The notes under the pieces were generated by a model. It worked only from the letters and a program-made list of their open reading frames with translations. It searched no databases and was not told the origin of the DNA. Positions 27,250 to 35,638 of a DNA stretch of 64,000 bases are shown in pieces. This stretch comes from Microbacterium paraoxydans. Lineage in GTDB: Bacteria > Actinomycetota > Actinomycetes > Actinomycetales > Microbacteriaceae. The position numbers were made by a program, and so were the translations under genes. The number at the start of each line of letters is the position of its first letter. Within the stretch, counting starts at the first letter, position 1. The DNA is taken from positions 1 through 64,000 of the forward strand of contig NZ_JAIVLG010000005.1 in assembly GCF_020524545.1 (NCBI RefSeq), read 5' to 3'.

Positions 27250-28695
27250 TCAGAACCCTTCGGTCAGGTCGCTCGGGCTGGACAGGGTGCCGCGGATCGC
27301 CGTGGCGGCCGCGACGAGCGGCGACACAAGGTGCGTACGCCCACCCTTGCCCTGACGGCCCTCGAAGTTGCGGTTGGAGGTGGAGGCGCAGCGCTCCCCC
27401 GGCGCGAGCTGGTCGGGGTTCATACCCAGGCACATCGAGCATCCGGCGAAGCGCCATTCCGCTCCGAAATCCTTGATGACCTTGTCCAGTCCCTCGGCCT
27501 CGGCCTCCAGGCGCACGCGCGCGGACCCCGGAACCACCATGACGCGGACGCCGTCCGCCTTCTTCTTCCCTTCGATGATCGACGCGAACGCTCGCAGATC
27601 CTCGATCCGGCTGTTCGTGCACGATCCCATGAAGACCGCGTCGACCGGCACCTCCTTGAGAGGCGTCCCCGGGGTCAGGTCCATGTACTCGAGCGCGCGC
27701 TCGGCGGCGGCGCGCTCGTTCGGGTCGGCGATCTCCGCGGGGTTCGGAACCGAAGCGGAGAGCGAGCTGCCCTGCCCCGGGTTGGTGCCCCAGGTCACGA
27801 ACGGCTCCAAGTCGTCGGCGTCGATGAAGACCTCGGCATCGAACGTCGCCCCGTCGTCCGACGGCAGCGTGCGCCAGTATGCGACGGCGTCTTCCCAGTC
27901 CTGGCCCTTCGGCGCATGAGGGCGCCCCTCGAGGTAGGCGAAGGTGGTCTCGTCCGGCGCAACCATCCCCGCACGAGCACCGGCTTCGATCGACATGTTG
28001 CAGATCGTCATCCGGCCCTCCATCGAGAGGGCGCGGATCGCGCTGCCGCGGTACTCGAGCACGTAGCCCTGCCCGCCGCCCGTGCCGATCTTCGCGATGA
28101 CGGCCAGGATGATGTCCTTCGCCGTGACCCCGGGACGCAGCGTCCCTTCGACGTTGATCGCCATCGTCTTGAACGGCTTGAGCGGAAGCGTCTGCGTGGC
28201 CATGACGTGCTCGACCTCGCTCGTACCGATGCCGAACGCCATCGCACCGAACGCACCGTGGGTCGACGTGTGCGAGTCGCCGCAGACCACCGTGATCCCC
28301 GGCATGGTCAGACCGAGCTGCGGACCCACGACGTGCACGATGCCCTGCTCCGCGTCGCCGAGCGAGTGCAGGCGCACACCGAACTCCGCCGCGTTGCGTC
28401 GAAGGGTCTCGATCTGCGTGCGACTGGTGAGATCGGCGATCGGCTTGTCGATCTCCCAGGTCGGCGTGTTGTGGTCCTCGGTCGCGATCGTGAGGTCGAG
28501 TCGGCGCAGCGGTCGCCCTTCTGTGCGCAACCCGTCGAACGCCTGGGGACTCGTGACCTCGTGCACGAGGTGCAGGTCGATGTAGATCAGGTCGGGCTCG
28601 CCGTTGTCGCCTTTGACGACCAGGTGGTCATCCCAGACCTTCTCGGCGAGCGTCCTGGGGCGTGCCGGATCAGCATTGTGTGCGGGGGTTGTCAT
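27250..28695 (-). CDS. leuC: 3-isopropylmalate dehydratase large subunit
   Basis: LeuC carries the 4Fe-4S cluster of isopropylmalate isomerase. The 481-residue aconitase-fold protein shows [19 protein letters not shown], and cluster cysteines in GSCTNSR and [10 protein letters not shown]. The ATG at 28695 follows AGGAG with 7-base spacing and gives [10 protein letters not shown]. The frame also opens 33 bases earlier, but without a ribosome site. Expression is probably controlled by the leucine-rich leader peptide and hairpin upstream. Confidence 0.97.
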   Translation of the reverse strand: MTTPAHNADPARPRTLAEKVWDDHLVVKGDNGEPDLIYIDLHLVHEVTSPQAFDGLRTEGRPLRRLDLTIATEDHNTPTWEIDKPIADLTSRTQIETLRRNAAEFGVRLHSLGDAEQGIVHVVGPQLGLTMPGITVVCGDSHTSTHGAFGAMAFGIGTSEVEHVMATQTLPLKPFKTMAINVEGTLRPGVTAKDIILAVIAKIGTGGGQGYVLEYRGSAIRALSMEGRMTICNMSIEAGARAGMVAPDETTFAYLEGRPHAPKGQDWEDAVAYWRTLPSDDGATFDAEVFIDADDLEPFVTWGTNPGQGSSLSASVPNPAEIADPNERAAAERALEYMDLTPGTPLKEVPVDAVFMGSCTNSRIEDLRAFASIIEGKKKADGVRVMVVPGSARVRLEAEAEGLDKVIKDFGAEWRFAGCSMCLGMNPDQLAPGERCASTSNRNFEGRQGKGGRTHLVSPLVAAATAIRGTLSSPSDLTEGF

Positions 28696-28736
28696 TGCGT
28701 GTCTCCTGTGGCTGACGGTTCGGCCCACGATGGACT

Positions 28737-28776
28737 CCGCGACGAGGAGGGGCTCTAGATCGAGGTCTCGTCGCGG
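28737..28776 (-). promoter_or_regulatory. Candidate leucine attenuator stem upstream of leuC
   Basis: On the coding strand, CCGCGACGAG (28776-28767), inside the leader peptide gene, pairs perfectly with CTCGTCGCGG (28746-28737) beyond its stop. The loop has 20 bases. The 3' arm abuts a CCTCCT sequence (28750-28745) that could instead pair with the leuC ribosome site AGGAG (28707-28703). This would give two mutually exclusive folds set by ribosome position. Confidence 0.6.
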
Positions 28777-28805
28777 CCCATAAGAAGAAGGAGCACGGTC
28801 CGCAT
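28755..28805 (-). CDS. Leucine-rich leader peptide of the leuCD operon
   Basis: A 16-codon ORF encodes [16 protein letters not shown], with four consecutive leucine codons (CTC CTT CTT CTT), and ends in TAG 59 bases before the leuC start. Leader peptides rich in the amino acid whose synthesis they control are the hallmark of attenuation. A TGG-TAATCT extended -10 element lies only 6 bases before the ATG, so the message is probably leaderless, as is common in actinobacteria. The downstream stem overlaps its last codons. Role inferred from sequence and position. Confidence 0.8.
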   Translation of the reverse strand: MRTVLLLLMGRDETSI

Positions 28806-28811
28806 GACGTC

Positions 28812-28817
28812 AGATTA
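28812..28817 (-). promoter_or_regulatory. Extended -10 element of the leu leader
   Basis: On the minus strand TGGTAATCT gives an extended -10 (TGn plus TAATCT), placed so that transcription would begin at or next to the leader peptide ATG (28805). No clear -35 hexamer is seen. Confidence 0.5.
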
Positions 28818-28885
28818 CCACCGCTCGGACCTGCTCCGATCCGACGTGACACTCTGTTGAGCACCGACCGACCGAGAGGGACCGC

Positions 28886-30181
28886 ATGACCGTCGCACAC
28901 ACCCGCTTCGCCACCCGCGCGGTCCATGCGGCGCGTGACCGGGAGACCGCAGCGTCACGCGCGACGCCGATCTATTTGACGGCGGGCTTCGAGTTCGACG
29001 ACTTCGATCACGCTGCGGACCACTTCCGCACCGGCACCGGGTTCGGTTACACCCGTACCGGGAACCCGACCGTCCGTTCCGTGGAACGCCAGCTCGCCGC
29101 TCTCGAGTCGGGCGCGGACGCCGTGCTCGTCGCCAGCGGTCAGGCAGCGGTCGCCACTGCCCTGCTCACCGTCGCCGCCGCCGGCGACCACATCGTCTCG
29201 TCCACGCACATCTATGAGGGCACCCGGAGCCTGCTCCTCGACAACCTCGCGCGGCTCGACATCGACACGACGTTCATCGACGACATCGCCGACCCGGCTG
29301 CCTGGCGGAGCGCGATCCGCCCGAACACCCGCGCGCTGTTCGCCGAATCGATCGCCAACGCCCGCAACGACGTGCTCGACGTCCGGGCTGTCAGCGCCGT
29401 CGGTGACGAGCTCGCGATCCCGCTGATCGTCGACAACACGCTCGCAACGCCGGCGATCGTGCGCCCCCTTGAACACGGCGCCGCGATCGTGGTCCATTCC
29501 GCGTCGAAGTTCCTCGCCGGGCACGGCTCCGTGCTCGGTGGCGTGGTCGTCGACGACGGCCGCTTCGACGCCGACCGCGCTGGTCACAACGCGCCCCATC
29601 TCGTGCTCCCCGGCCGCGGCGACGCCCCCAGTGTCTTCGCGCGCCACGGGGGTCGTGCGCGCATCGCCTACGCCCGGGAATCGGTGGCTCCGCGATTCGG
29701 TGCTTCCCCGTCCCCGCTCAACGCCTTCCTGATCGGACAGGGCGTGGAGACGCTCGGACTGCGCGTGGAGCGGCAATCCCGGAGCGCGCTGCAGATCGCC
29801 CGCTGGCTGGAAGCGCATCCCGAGGTCGAGAGCGTCGACTATGTGGGCCTGCCGTCGCACCCCGACCACGCGACTGCGAACCGGTACTTCGAAGGGGGAT
29901 CCGGCTCGGTCTTCACCTTCACGCTGCGGGGTGGGCTCGCGGCGGCACGACGATTCGTCGAGCAGGTGCAGGTGTTCACGCACATGACCCATCTCGGCGA
30001 CGTGCGCTCCCTGGTCCTGCACCCCGGAACGACGAGCCATGCTCAGCGCACCGAGGAGGAGCGCGAGGGGCTCGGCGTGCGTCCAGGCACCCTTCGGCTC
30101 TCGGTGGGAATCGAGGACGTCGATGACCTCCTCTCCGATCTGTCGCAGGTACTCGAAGGCGTCCGGGAGACGGTGGCATGA
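28886..30181 (+). CDS. Cys/Met-metabolism PLP enzyme, O-acetylhomoserine sulfhydrylase-like
   Basis: This 431-residue protein belongs to the Cys/Met-metabolism PLP family and is closest in pattern to O-acetylhomoserine (thiol)-lyase MetY. It has FGYTRTGNPTVRSVERQLAALE near 52-73, ASGQAA near 87, DNTLATPAIVRPLEHGA, and the PLP-lysine context VVHSASKFLAGHG. It also has the MetY-type FEGGSGSVFTFTL and HLGDVRSLVLHPGTTSH segments. It would make homocysteine from O-acetylhomoserine and sulfide. Its stop overlaps the start of a flavin monooxygenase (ATGA), suggesting use of sulfur released from an organic source. Confidence 0.88.
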   Translation: MTVAHTRFATRAVHAARDRETAASRATPIYLTAGFEFDDFDHAADHFRTGTGFGYTRTGNPTVRSVERQLAALESGADAVLVASGQAAVATALLTVAAAGDHIVSSTHIYEGTRSLLLDNLARLDIDTTFIDDIADPAAWRSAIRPNTRALFAESIANARNDVLDVRAVSAVGDELAIPLIVDNTLATPAIVRPLEHGAAIVVHSASKFLAGHGSVLGGVVVDDGRFDADRAGHNAPHLVLPGRGDAPSVFARHGGRARIAYARESVAPRFGASPSPLNAFLIGQGVETLGLRVERQSRSALQIARWLEAHPEVESVDYVGLPSHPDHATANRYFEGGSGSVFTFTLRGGLAAARRFVEQVQVFTHMTHLGDVRSLVLHPGTTSHAQRTEEEREGLGVRPGTLRLSVGIEDVDDLLSDLSQVLEGVRETVA

Positions 30182-31491
30182 GCCGCCCTCAGCACTTCGG
30201 CTGGTTCCTCGCCCGCGGCTTCGGCCCACAGGGGTGGGGCTACCCGTCCCTGGACTGGGACTACGACTGGACGCGTCCCGAGGTCTATCAGGAGGCCGCA
30301 CGGACGCTCGAACAGGCCGGATTCGACCTGGTCATCATCGAGGACGCGCCGTCGCTGGGTTCCCCCTCCACGATCGATCTGCGCGTCCGCCACGCGTTCG
30401 GCGGGCCGAAGCACGATCCGCTGCTGTTGGCCCCCTACCTCTTCCAGGCGACCAGACATCTGGGGGTGGTGCCGACCGTGAACCCCGCCGCGTACCTCCC
30501 GTACACGGCGGCGCGTCACTTCGCGACCCTGCAGCACCTGAGCGATCACAGGCTGGGACTCAACGTCGTCACCGATACCGGCAGCGCGCGTCACTTCTCC
30601 GACGCGCCCCAGCTCGGTCACGACGAGGCGTACGATCGCGCCGAGGAGTGGCTGGCCGGGATCCGCGCGCTGTGGCACAGCTGGGACGACGACGCCCTCA
30701 TCGCCGATCGCGCGACCGGCGTGTTCGCCGACGGCTCGCGACTACGGGCTGTCGCGCACCGTGGCGAGCACTTCGCCTTCGATGGTCCGCTCAACGCCGT
30801 CCCCTTCACCGACGGGGATCCTGCGATCGTCTCCCCCGGCGGTTCCGGTCGCGGACTCGGGTTCGCCGGCGCGAACTCCGATGTGCAGCTCGCCCTCGCG
30901 CCGCTGAACGAGAAGTCGGTGCGCGACTACCGTGCCCGGGTGCACGCGGCCGCGATCGCAGAGGGACGGCGCCCCGAGGACGTCAAGATCCTGTTCGCCA
31001 TCCAACCCGTGATCGCACCGTCGAGCGAAGAAGCCGATCGCATCGTGGCGGCTTCCGCGCAGCCCGACGACGATGCGCTCCTGCAGATCGCCCGCAAGCA
31101 GTCCAGCGATCTCGAGACCGATCTGACCTCCCTCGATCTCGACAAGCCACTCGATCCCTCGCACTTCGGTTCCCACGTCTCGCACGGCAGCATTCAGCGT
31201 CTGATCGGTGATCGCGGAGAGGATGCCCCCTTGCGCGCGCACCTGACGGCGCTCGCCCGCACCGGACGGATCAGCGATCGGTCCGGCTTCGTCGGAACCG
31301 CGGACGAGTTCGCCGACCTGATCGAAGAGCTGGGCGAATGGGGCAACGACGGCGTGCTGCTCTGGGGAGATTTCCATCCGGTCACGCTGCATCGCGCGCT
31401 CGACGACCTCGTGCCGATCCTGCGCCGTCGCGGTATCCTCCGCCGGGAGTACGTGCAGGGAGGCCTGCAGGCCAACCTGCGTGCGTTCTGA
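30178..31491 (+). CDS. LLM-class flavin-dependent monooxygenase (NtaA/SnaA/DszA type)
   Basis: The 437-residue protein is of the bacterial luciferase-like NtaA/SnaA/DszA/SoxA subfamily, with GFDLVIIEDAP near 49-59, the Pro-rich TVNPAAYLPYTAARHFATL, and RLGLNVVTDTG near 121-131. These FMNH2-dependent enzymes oxygenate sulfur compounds, amines or chelators. Translational coupling to the sulfhydrylase points to organosulfur use (inference). A partner flavin reductase is not adjacent. The substrate cannot be named. Confidence 0.87.
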   Translation: MSRPQHFGWFLARGFGPQGWGYPSLDWDYDWTRPEVYQEAARTLEQAGFDLVIIEDAPSLGSPSTIDLRVRHAFGGPKHDPLLLAPYLFQATRHLGVVPTVNPAAYLPYTAARHFATLQHLSDHRLGLNVVTDTGSARHFSDAPQLGHDEAYDRAEEWLAGIRALWHSWDDDALIADRATGVFADGSRLRAVAHRGEHFAFDGPLNAVPFTDGDPAIVSPGGSGRGLGFAGANSDVQLALAPLNEKSVRDYRARVHAAAIAEGRRPEDVKILFAIQPVIAPSSEEADRIVAASAQPDDDALLQIARKQSSDLETDLTSLDLDKPLDPSHFGSHVSHGSIQRLIGDRGEDAPLRAHLTALARTGRISDRSGFVGTADEFADLIEELGEWGNDGVLLWGDFHPVTLHRALDDLVPILRRRGILRREYVQGGLQANLRAF

Positions 31492-31510
31492 CCGGCCATC
31501 GGGCCGGCGG

Positions 31511-32008
31511 TCACCAACCCAGCGAACCCGGACCGCCTTTGAAGGGACCGACGACGGACGAGGTGACCCATCCACCGTAGAACTCGCCGGGCTGCGGAAG
31601 CGCGACCTCGCCTCCGACGGTGCACGCGTCCATCGGAGCCGCGTAGACAGCCACCCGATCGGTCAGCATCTCGAAACCCGGAGAAGGGTGCGGGTAGTTC
31701 CAGGCCGCGCGCTGGCGCAGGACGTCTCCGCTGCGCACGTCGAAGTAGCGGGCACTTCCCTTGAACTCGCAGAACGACGAGCCCGAGGTCTCGACCAGTG
31801 CACCGGGGACGAAATCGGCCATCGGCAGGTAGTAGACCGGAGCGTGACTCGTCTCCAGCACGCGCACGGCGTCGCGGGTGTCGGCGATCAGGTTCCCGGC
31901 GAGGCGGATGGTGATGCGCTCCTCGACGGGTTCGACACGCGGCGGCCTCGGATAGTCCCAGACGGATTCCTGACCGGCGGCGGGTGTTTCAGGGCGAGGT
32001 CTGCGCAT
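31511..32008 (-). CDS. DUF427 domain-containing protein
   Basis: The 165-residue product carries one DUF427 domain, a compact beta-rich fold. Recognisable stretches are ESVWDYPRPPRVEPVEERI near 14-32, SHAPVYYLPMADF near 52-64 and CEFKGSARYFDV near 82-93. The function of the family is not established. The ATG at 32008 is selected as the only start that gives a sensible domain boundary; the frame extends upstream through the antisense of the next gene. It is divergent from the Lon-N gene (36-base gap) and converges on the LLM gene. Confidence 0.88.
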   Translation of the reverse strand: MRRPRPETPAAGQESVWDYPRPPRVEPVEERITIRLAGNLIADTRDAVRVLETSHAPVYYLPMADFVPGALVETSGSSFCEFKGSARYFDVRSGDVLRQRAAWNYPHPSPGFEMLTDRVAVYAAPMDACTVGGEVALPQPGEFYGGWVTSSVVGPFKGGPGSLGW

Positions 32009-32044
32009 CTGTTCACTGTACGTCTCTCGGTGTTGACTGGTGCC

Positions 32045-32635
32045 ATGACCGCCCTCCCGATGTTCCCGCTCGGCTCGGTACTGTTCCCGTACACGCCGCT
32101 TCCGCTCCGCGTTTTCGAGCCGCGCTACCTCACTTTGATCGGGCGGCTGCTCGATCAGGAAGACCCGCGATTCGGGGTCGTGCTCATCGAGCGGGGCCAG
32201 GAGGTCGGTGGGGGCGACCAGCGCCGTCGCATCGGGACGACGGCACGGCTGGTCAGCGTCTCCACCGGCGCTGACGCGCTGGTCGCCGTCGGCACCGAGC
32301 GCTTCTCGGTCGACGAGTGGCTGGCTGATGAGCCGTATCCCCGAGCCGAGGTCACGCCGCTGCCCGAGCTCGACTGGAACGACCAGCTCACCCCGATGCG
32401 CACGGAGGCCGAGGCGATCGTGCGTCGCACCCTCGCGCGCGCGCCCGAGGCCAGATGGGATTCCGGCACGGAGATCGCAGAGGCGCCGATCGCCGCAGCC
32501 TGGCAGCTCGCAGCGTTGGCGCCTCTCGGCGAGTACGACAAGTACGCACTCCTGCAATCCGCCACGGCCGGAGCGCTACTCCGTCAGATCATCGACCTCA
32601 CACTGGAGGCCGAGATTCTGTGGTCAGACGAGTGA
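32045..32635 (+). CDS. Lon substrate-binding-domain (LON_substr_bdg) protein
   Basis: This 196-residue protein matches the isolated N-terminal domain of Lon proteases. It opens MTALPMFPLGSVLFPYTPLPLRVFEPRY and contains FGVVLIERGQEVGG, but no ATPase or protease domain follows. Stand-alone Lon-N proteins are widespread in actinobacteria with no firm function; peptide or substrate recognition is assumed. The ATG at 32045 gives the standard start. Its last 38 bases overlap the 3' end of the TerC gene on the other strand. Confidence 0.9.
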   Translation: MTALPMFPLGSVLFPYTPLPLRVFEPRYLTLIGRLLDQEDPRFGVVLIERGQEVGGGDQRRRIGTTARLVSVSTGADALVAVGTERFSVDEWLADEPYPRAEVTPLPELDWNDQLTPMRTEAEAIVRRTLARAPEARWDSGTEIAEAPIAAAWQLAALAPLGEYDKYALLQSATAGALLRQIIDLTLEAEILWSDE

Positions 32636-33635
32636 GACGCCGTTGACGCGGCTCAGTCCACCGGTGTCGCCGTCCTCGCCGCATCAGGCTCGCGACCGTC
32701 GCGATGGTCATGGAAGCCAGGATCACGCCGAGCGAGACCATGTTGCTGATGTCCGGCACCCATTCGACATGCTCGCCGCCGTTGATGAACGGGAGTTCAT
32801 TGACGTGCAGGGCATGGAGGATCAGCTTGACGCCGATGAACCCGAGGATGACCGCGATGCCGTAGTGCAGGTAGCGGAGGCGGTCGAGCAGATCGCCGAG
32901 CAGGAAGTAGAGCTGACGCAGACCCATGAGCGCGAAGATGTTGGCCGCAAACACGAGGAAGCCGTTGGTGGTGATCTCGAAGATCGCGGGGATCGAGTCG
33001 ATCGCGAAGATCAGGTCGGTAACGCCGATGGTGATGAAGACGATGACCATCGGCGTCCACATGCGCTTGCCGTCGACGGTGGTTCGGATCTTGGACCCGT
33101 CGTACGTCTCGCTGATGTCGATCCGACGCCGCAGCAGACGGACGATGAAGTTCTCGCGCTGCACCTCGCCTTCGTGGTCTCCATCCGGCATGGCCTGCCG
33201 GATGGCCGTCCAGATGAGGAATGCTCCGAAGACATAGAAGACCGGAGAGAAGTTCTCGACGATCGCGACACCGGCGAGGATGAACAGGCCTCGCAGGATG
33301 AGCGCGATGATGATGCCGACCATCAGCACCTGCTGCTGAAGGCGCCGCGGCACGGCGAACTGGGCCATGATCAGCACGAACACGAACAGGTTGTCGATCG
33401 ACAGGCTGTATTCGAGCGCCCAGCCGGTGATGAAGTCACCCGCATTCTGCCAGCCGCTGACATTGCCGAGCAGCACGGCGAAGAGCAGGGCGAGACCCAC
33501 GTAGAACGCCACCCAGAGGGTGGACTCCTTCGTGGAAGGGATGTGCGGCCGCAGCCGGATGAGCAGCAGATCGGCGATCAGGATGATCGTGAGGACGACC
33601 ATCGACGTGATCTCGAACCAGACGGGGATCTCCAA
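32598..33635 (-). CDS. TerC-family integral membrane protein
   Basis: This is a polytopic membrane protein with seven to nine spans of the TerC/Alx family, which moves Mn2+ or other metals and often protects exported metalloproteins. Diagnostic acidic membrane motifs are EYSLSIDNLFVFVLI and TDLIFAIDSIPAIF. The start is uncertain. TTG at 33635 gives LEIPVWFEITSMVV, the usual family opening, and a GAAAGG site lies upstream, so I use it (345 residues). The frame remains open 57 bases further. The leader holds a small UUCG-loop hairpin at 33663-33686. Confidence 0.88.
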   Translation of the reverse strand: MEIPVWFEITSMVVLTIILIADLLLIRLRPHIPSTKESTLWVAFYVGLALLFAVLLGNVSGWQNAGDFITGWALEYSLSIDNLFVFVLIMAQFAVPRRLQQQVLMVGIIIALILRGLFILAGVAIVENFSPVFYVFGAFLIWTAIRQAMPDGDHEGEVQRENFIVRLLRRRIDISETYDGSKIRTTVDGKRMWTPMVIVFITIGVTDLIFAIDSIPAIFEITTNGFLVFAANIFALMGLRQLYFLLGDLLDRLRYLHYGIAVILGFIGVKLILHALHVNELPFINGGEHVEWVPDISNMVSLGVILASMTIATVASLMRRGRRHRWTEPRQRRLTRLTTESRPPV

Positions 33636-33662
33636 CGGCGCACTGCACCTTTCGCAAGGGTC

Positions 33663-33686
33663 GGGAAGGACTCGAAAGTCTCTCCC
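33663..33686 (-). promoter_or_regulatory. Small structured element in the TerC 5' leader
   Basis: On the minus strand GACT-TTCG-AGTC forms a UUCG-capped stem, with flanking GGGA/TCCC pairing. Genes of the TerC family are often controlled by the Mn2+-sensing yybP-ykoY riboswitch. I cannot identify that motif here, so this is only a structured-leader candidate. Confidence 0.25.
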
Positions 33687-33902
33687 CCGCACGGTGGTGC
33701 GTCGCGCGCCCGGAGCAACGATGACGGTGCTCGTGATGACGTTACGCGCGGATCCGGGATACTCCCTCTCGCTCGGGCAATGCTACCCGAGGCGCAGGAG
33801 CCTGGGGAACCGTCTGACGCACCCGACATCGAGTGCGCGGGATCTGAGACGATGAGGGCTCCGTCGACACTTCCCTGGTGAGAGACACCGAACGGAATCA
33901 GG

Positions 33903-34463
33903 ATGCCCGTGCAGACGAGTGATCAGAAATGGGCGGCCCAGGCCGCGGCCGGCGACGAGAGCGCCTTCCGCGAGCTCTACCGCGCGCATGTCCGGCCGGT
34001 CTACTGGATCGCCCGAGGGATACTCGCGTCGACCGCCGATGCGGAGGATGTCACGCAGGAGACGTTCGTCGTCGCCTGGCGGAAGCTGCCTGCCCTCGAG
34101 CTTCAGGGTGAATCGATCCTGCCGTGGTTGGCGACGATCTGCCGCTTCCAGGCCGCGAACCGGCTCCGCCAGCAGCGACGCGATCAGGCGCACACCGCCG
34201 AAGCTGTGGACGCGACCCTGCTACCGGACGCGATCAGCGTGGAGGAACAGGTCATCACCGCCGAGCTCGCCGCACGGATCGCCACCGAGGTGGACACGCT
34301 GAACGAACTCGACCGAGAGATCTTCCGGCTCTGCGCGTCCGAGGGCTACGCCTACCACGCAGCCGCCGAAGAGCTGGGCATCACGCACGCCGCGGTCCGA
34401 AACCGTCTCTCCCGAGTGCGCACCCGGTTGCGCGGCACCGTCCAGGAAGCGAGAGACGCATGA
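33903..34463 (+). CDS. ECF-type RNA polymerase sigma factor
   Basis: The 186-residue protein has sigma region 2 (FRELYRAHVRPVYWIARGIL, then ADAEDVTQETFVVAWRKLP at about 45-63) and region 4 (LNELDREIFRLCASEGYAYHAAAEELGI through AAVRNRLSRVRTRLR). Nothing else is attached, so it is a minimal extracytoplasmic-function sigma factor. Its stop overlaps the start of the DUF4349 membrane protein (ATGA), the position where an anti-sigma factor is normally encoded. Its regulon and signal are unknown. Confidence 0.93.
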   Translation: MPVQTSDQKWAAQAAAGDESAFRELYRAHVRPVYWIARGILASTADAEDVTQETFVVAWRKLPALELQGESILPWLATICRFQAANRLRQQRRDQAHTAEAVDATLLPDAISVEEQVITAELAARIATEVDTLNELDREIFRLCASEGYAYHAAAEELGITHAAVRNRLSRVRTRLRGTVQEARDA

Positions 34464-35578
34464 ACGAGAAGAACCCCCACGGCGACCTGCCCGTCCTGTC
34501 GGATGAGACCATCGCACGGATCGAGGAGTCGGTGTTCGCCGAGATCGCCACTGAGCGTGCGCCGGTGAGCATGGCCGCCGCCCGTGCGCGCGCCCGACGT
34601 CGTCGCTGGCTGACAGGCGGCGGTATCGCCGCGGCCTTCGTCGTCGGCGTGCTCGTGACGCCCCCGATCCTCAGCACGGTCGGCGGCTCCACTTCGGTCA
34701 CCGCGGACGGGTGGAGCATGTCCGGGGGCGCTGCGACAGACGCTTCCTCGTCCTCGCCCGACCGCGTGGCGGAGGGCGTTCCGGAGATGCTCGCCGACGG
34801 GGCCACCGGCGCGGGCGGTGCTGTCGAGAGCGCTGTCGACAGCGATCGGGAGATCATCGCCACGGCACAGGCGACAGTCCAGGTACCGAGCATCGCGGAC
34901 GCGGCATCGACCATCGCGGCACTCGCCGAGGACCACGGCGGGTACGTGGAGAGCACGGAGATCGGCAAGACGGCCGCGATGGACAGCGCCACCGAGCCGG
35001 CGCCGACCGACTCCGCCTACGGGTGGATCAGCATCCGTGTGCCGTCCGATGACCTGACGGAGGTGATCGCCGCGCTCGACGACACCGGGGACGTCCTGTC
35101 GTCGTCGACGTCGAAACAGGATGTGACGTCGATCTCCATCGACCTGCAGGCGCGGATCGACTCCACCAGAGCATCGGTCGATCGTCTCACCGAGTTGATG
35201 TCGCAGTCGGCTAGCGTCTCCGAGCTGATCGAGGCGGAAGTCGCGCTGACCGACCGGCAGGCGCAGCTCGAGTCCTACGAGCAGCAGCTCGAGGCGCTGC
35301 AGGACCAGGTGGCGATGTCCTCCCTGCAGGTTCAGCTGACACGTGAGAACTCGCCCACCACGGCTGACCCTGCGGGATTCGCGGACGGCCTGCTCGCCGG
35401 ATGGAACGGCTTGGTGGTTTCACTGAACGCGCTCGTGATCGCCGTCGGGTTCATCCTCCCGTGGCTCGCCCTCGCCGGAGTCGTCGTCCTGATCGTGTGG
35501 CTGGTGCGCCGGTCGCGCAAGACCCGGCGCGCCGCACACTCGGCTGCCGCAGACCGAACAGGCGCCGAAGAAGCCTGA
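34460..35578 (+). CDS. DUF4349 membrane protein, possible anti-sigma partner
   Basis: The protein has 372 residues. A cytoplasmic N-terminal segment of about 50 residues is followed by a membrane span (about 54-76) and a Ser/Gly-rich linker. The extracytoplasmic DUF4349 region comes next (DREIIATAQATVQVPSIADAASTIAAL through ISIRVPSDDLTEVIAALDDTG). A coiled coil (about 235-290) and a second span near 320-345 end in a basic tail. DUF4349 has no assigned biochemistry. No HxxxCxxC zinc anti-sigma motif is present. Coupling to the sigma gene suggests a membrane sensor holding the sigma factor (inference). Confidence 0.85.
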   Translation: MNEKNPHGDLPVLSDETIARIEESVFAEIATERAPVSMAAARARARRRRWLTGGGIAAAFVVGVLVTPPILSTVGGSTSVTADGWSMSGGAATDASSSSPDRVAEGVPEMLADGATGAGGAVESAVDSDREIIATAQATVQVPSIADAASTIAALAEDHGGYVESTEIGKTAAMDSATEPAPTDSAYGWISIRVPSDDLTEVIAALDDTGDVLSSSTSKQDVTSISIDLQARIDSTRASVDRLTELMSQSASVSELIEAEVALTDRQAQLESYEQQLEALQDQVAMSSLQVQLTRENSPTTADPAGFADGLLAGWNGLVVSLNALVIAVGFILPWLALAGVVVLIVWLVRRSRKTRRAAHSAAADRTGAEEA

Positions 35579-35591
35579 TTTTCCGGGGTAT

Positions 35592-35605
35592 ACAAGAAGT
35601 CTTGT
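35592..35605. promoter_or_regulatory. Operator candidate for the ArsR-like regulator
   Basis: ACAAGAAGTCTTGT is a perfect 6-2-6 inverted repeat 33 bases upstream of the GTG start of the winged-helix regulator. It is typical of an ArsR-family autoregulatory site. Confidence 0.6.
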
Positions 35606-35638
35606 GCGACTGAACGGGCGGGTTTAGCGTCTTCTTCC

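Noticed and set aside
33903..33930. ECF autoregulatory promoter (GGAACC) upstream of the sigma gene
   Set aside because: A GGGAACC occurs near 33805, but no CGTC-like -10 lies at the right spacing, so I could not support it.
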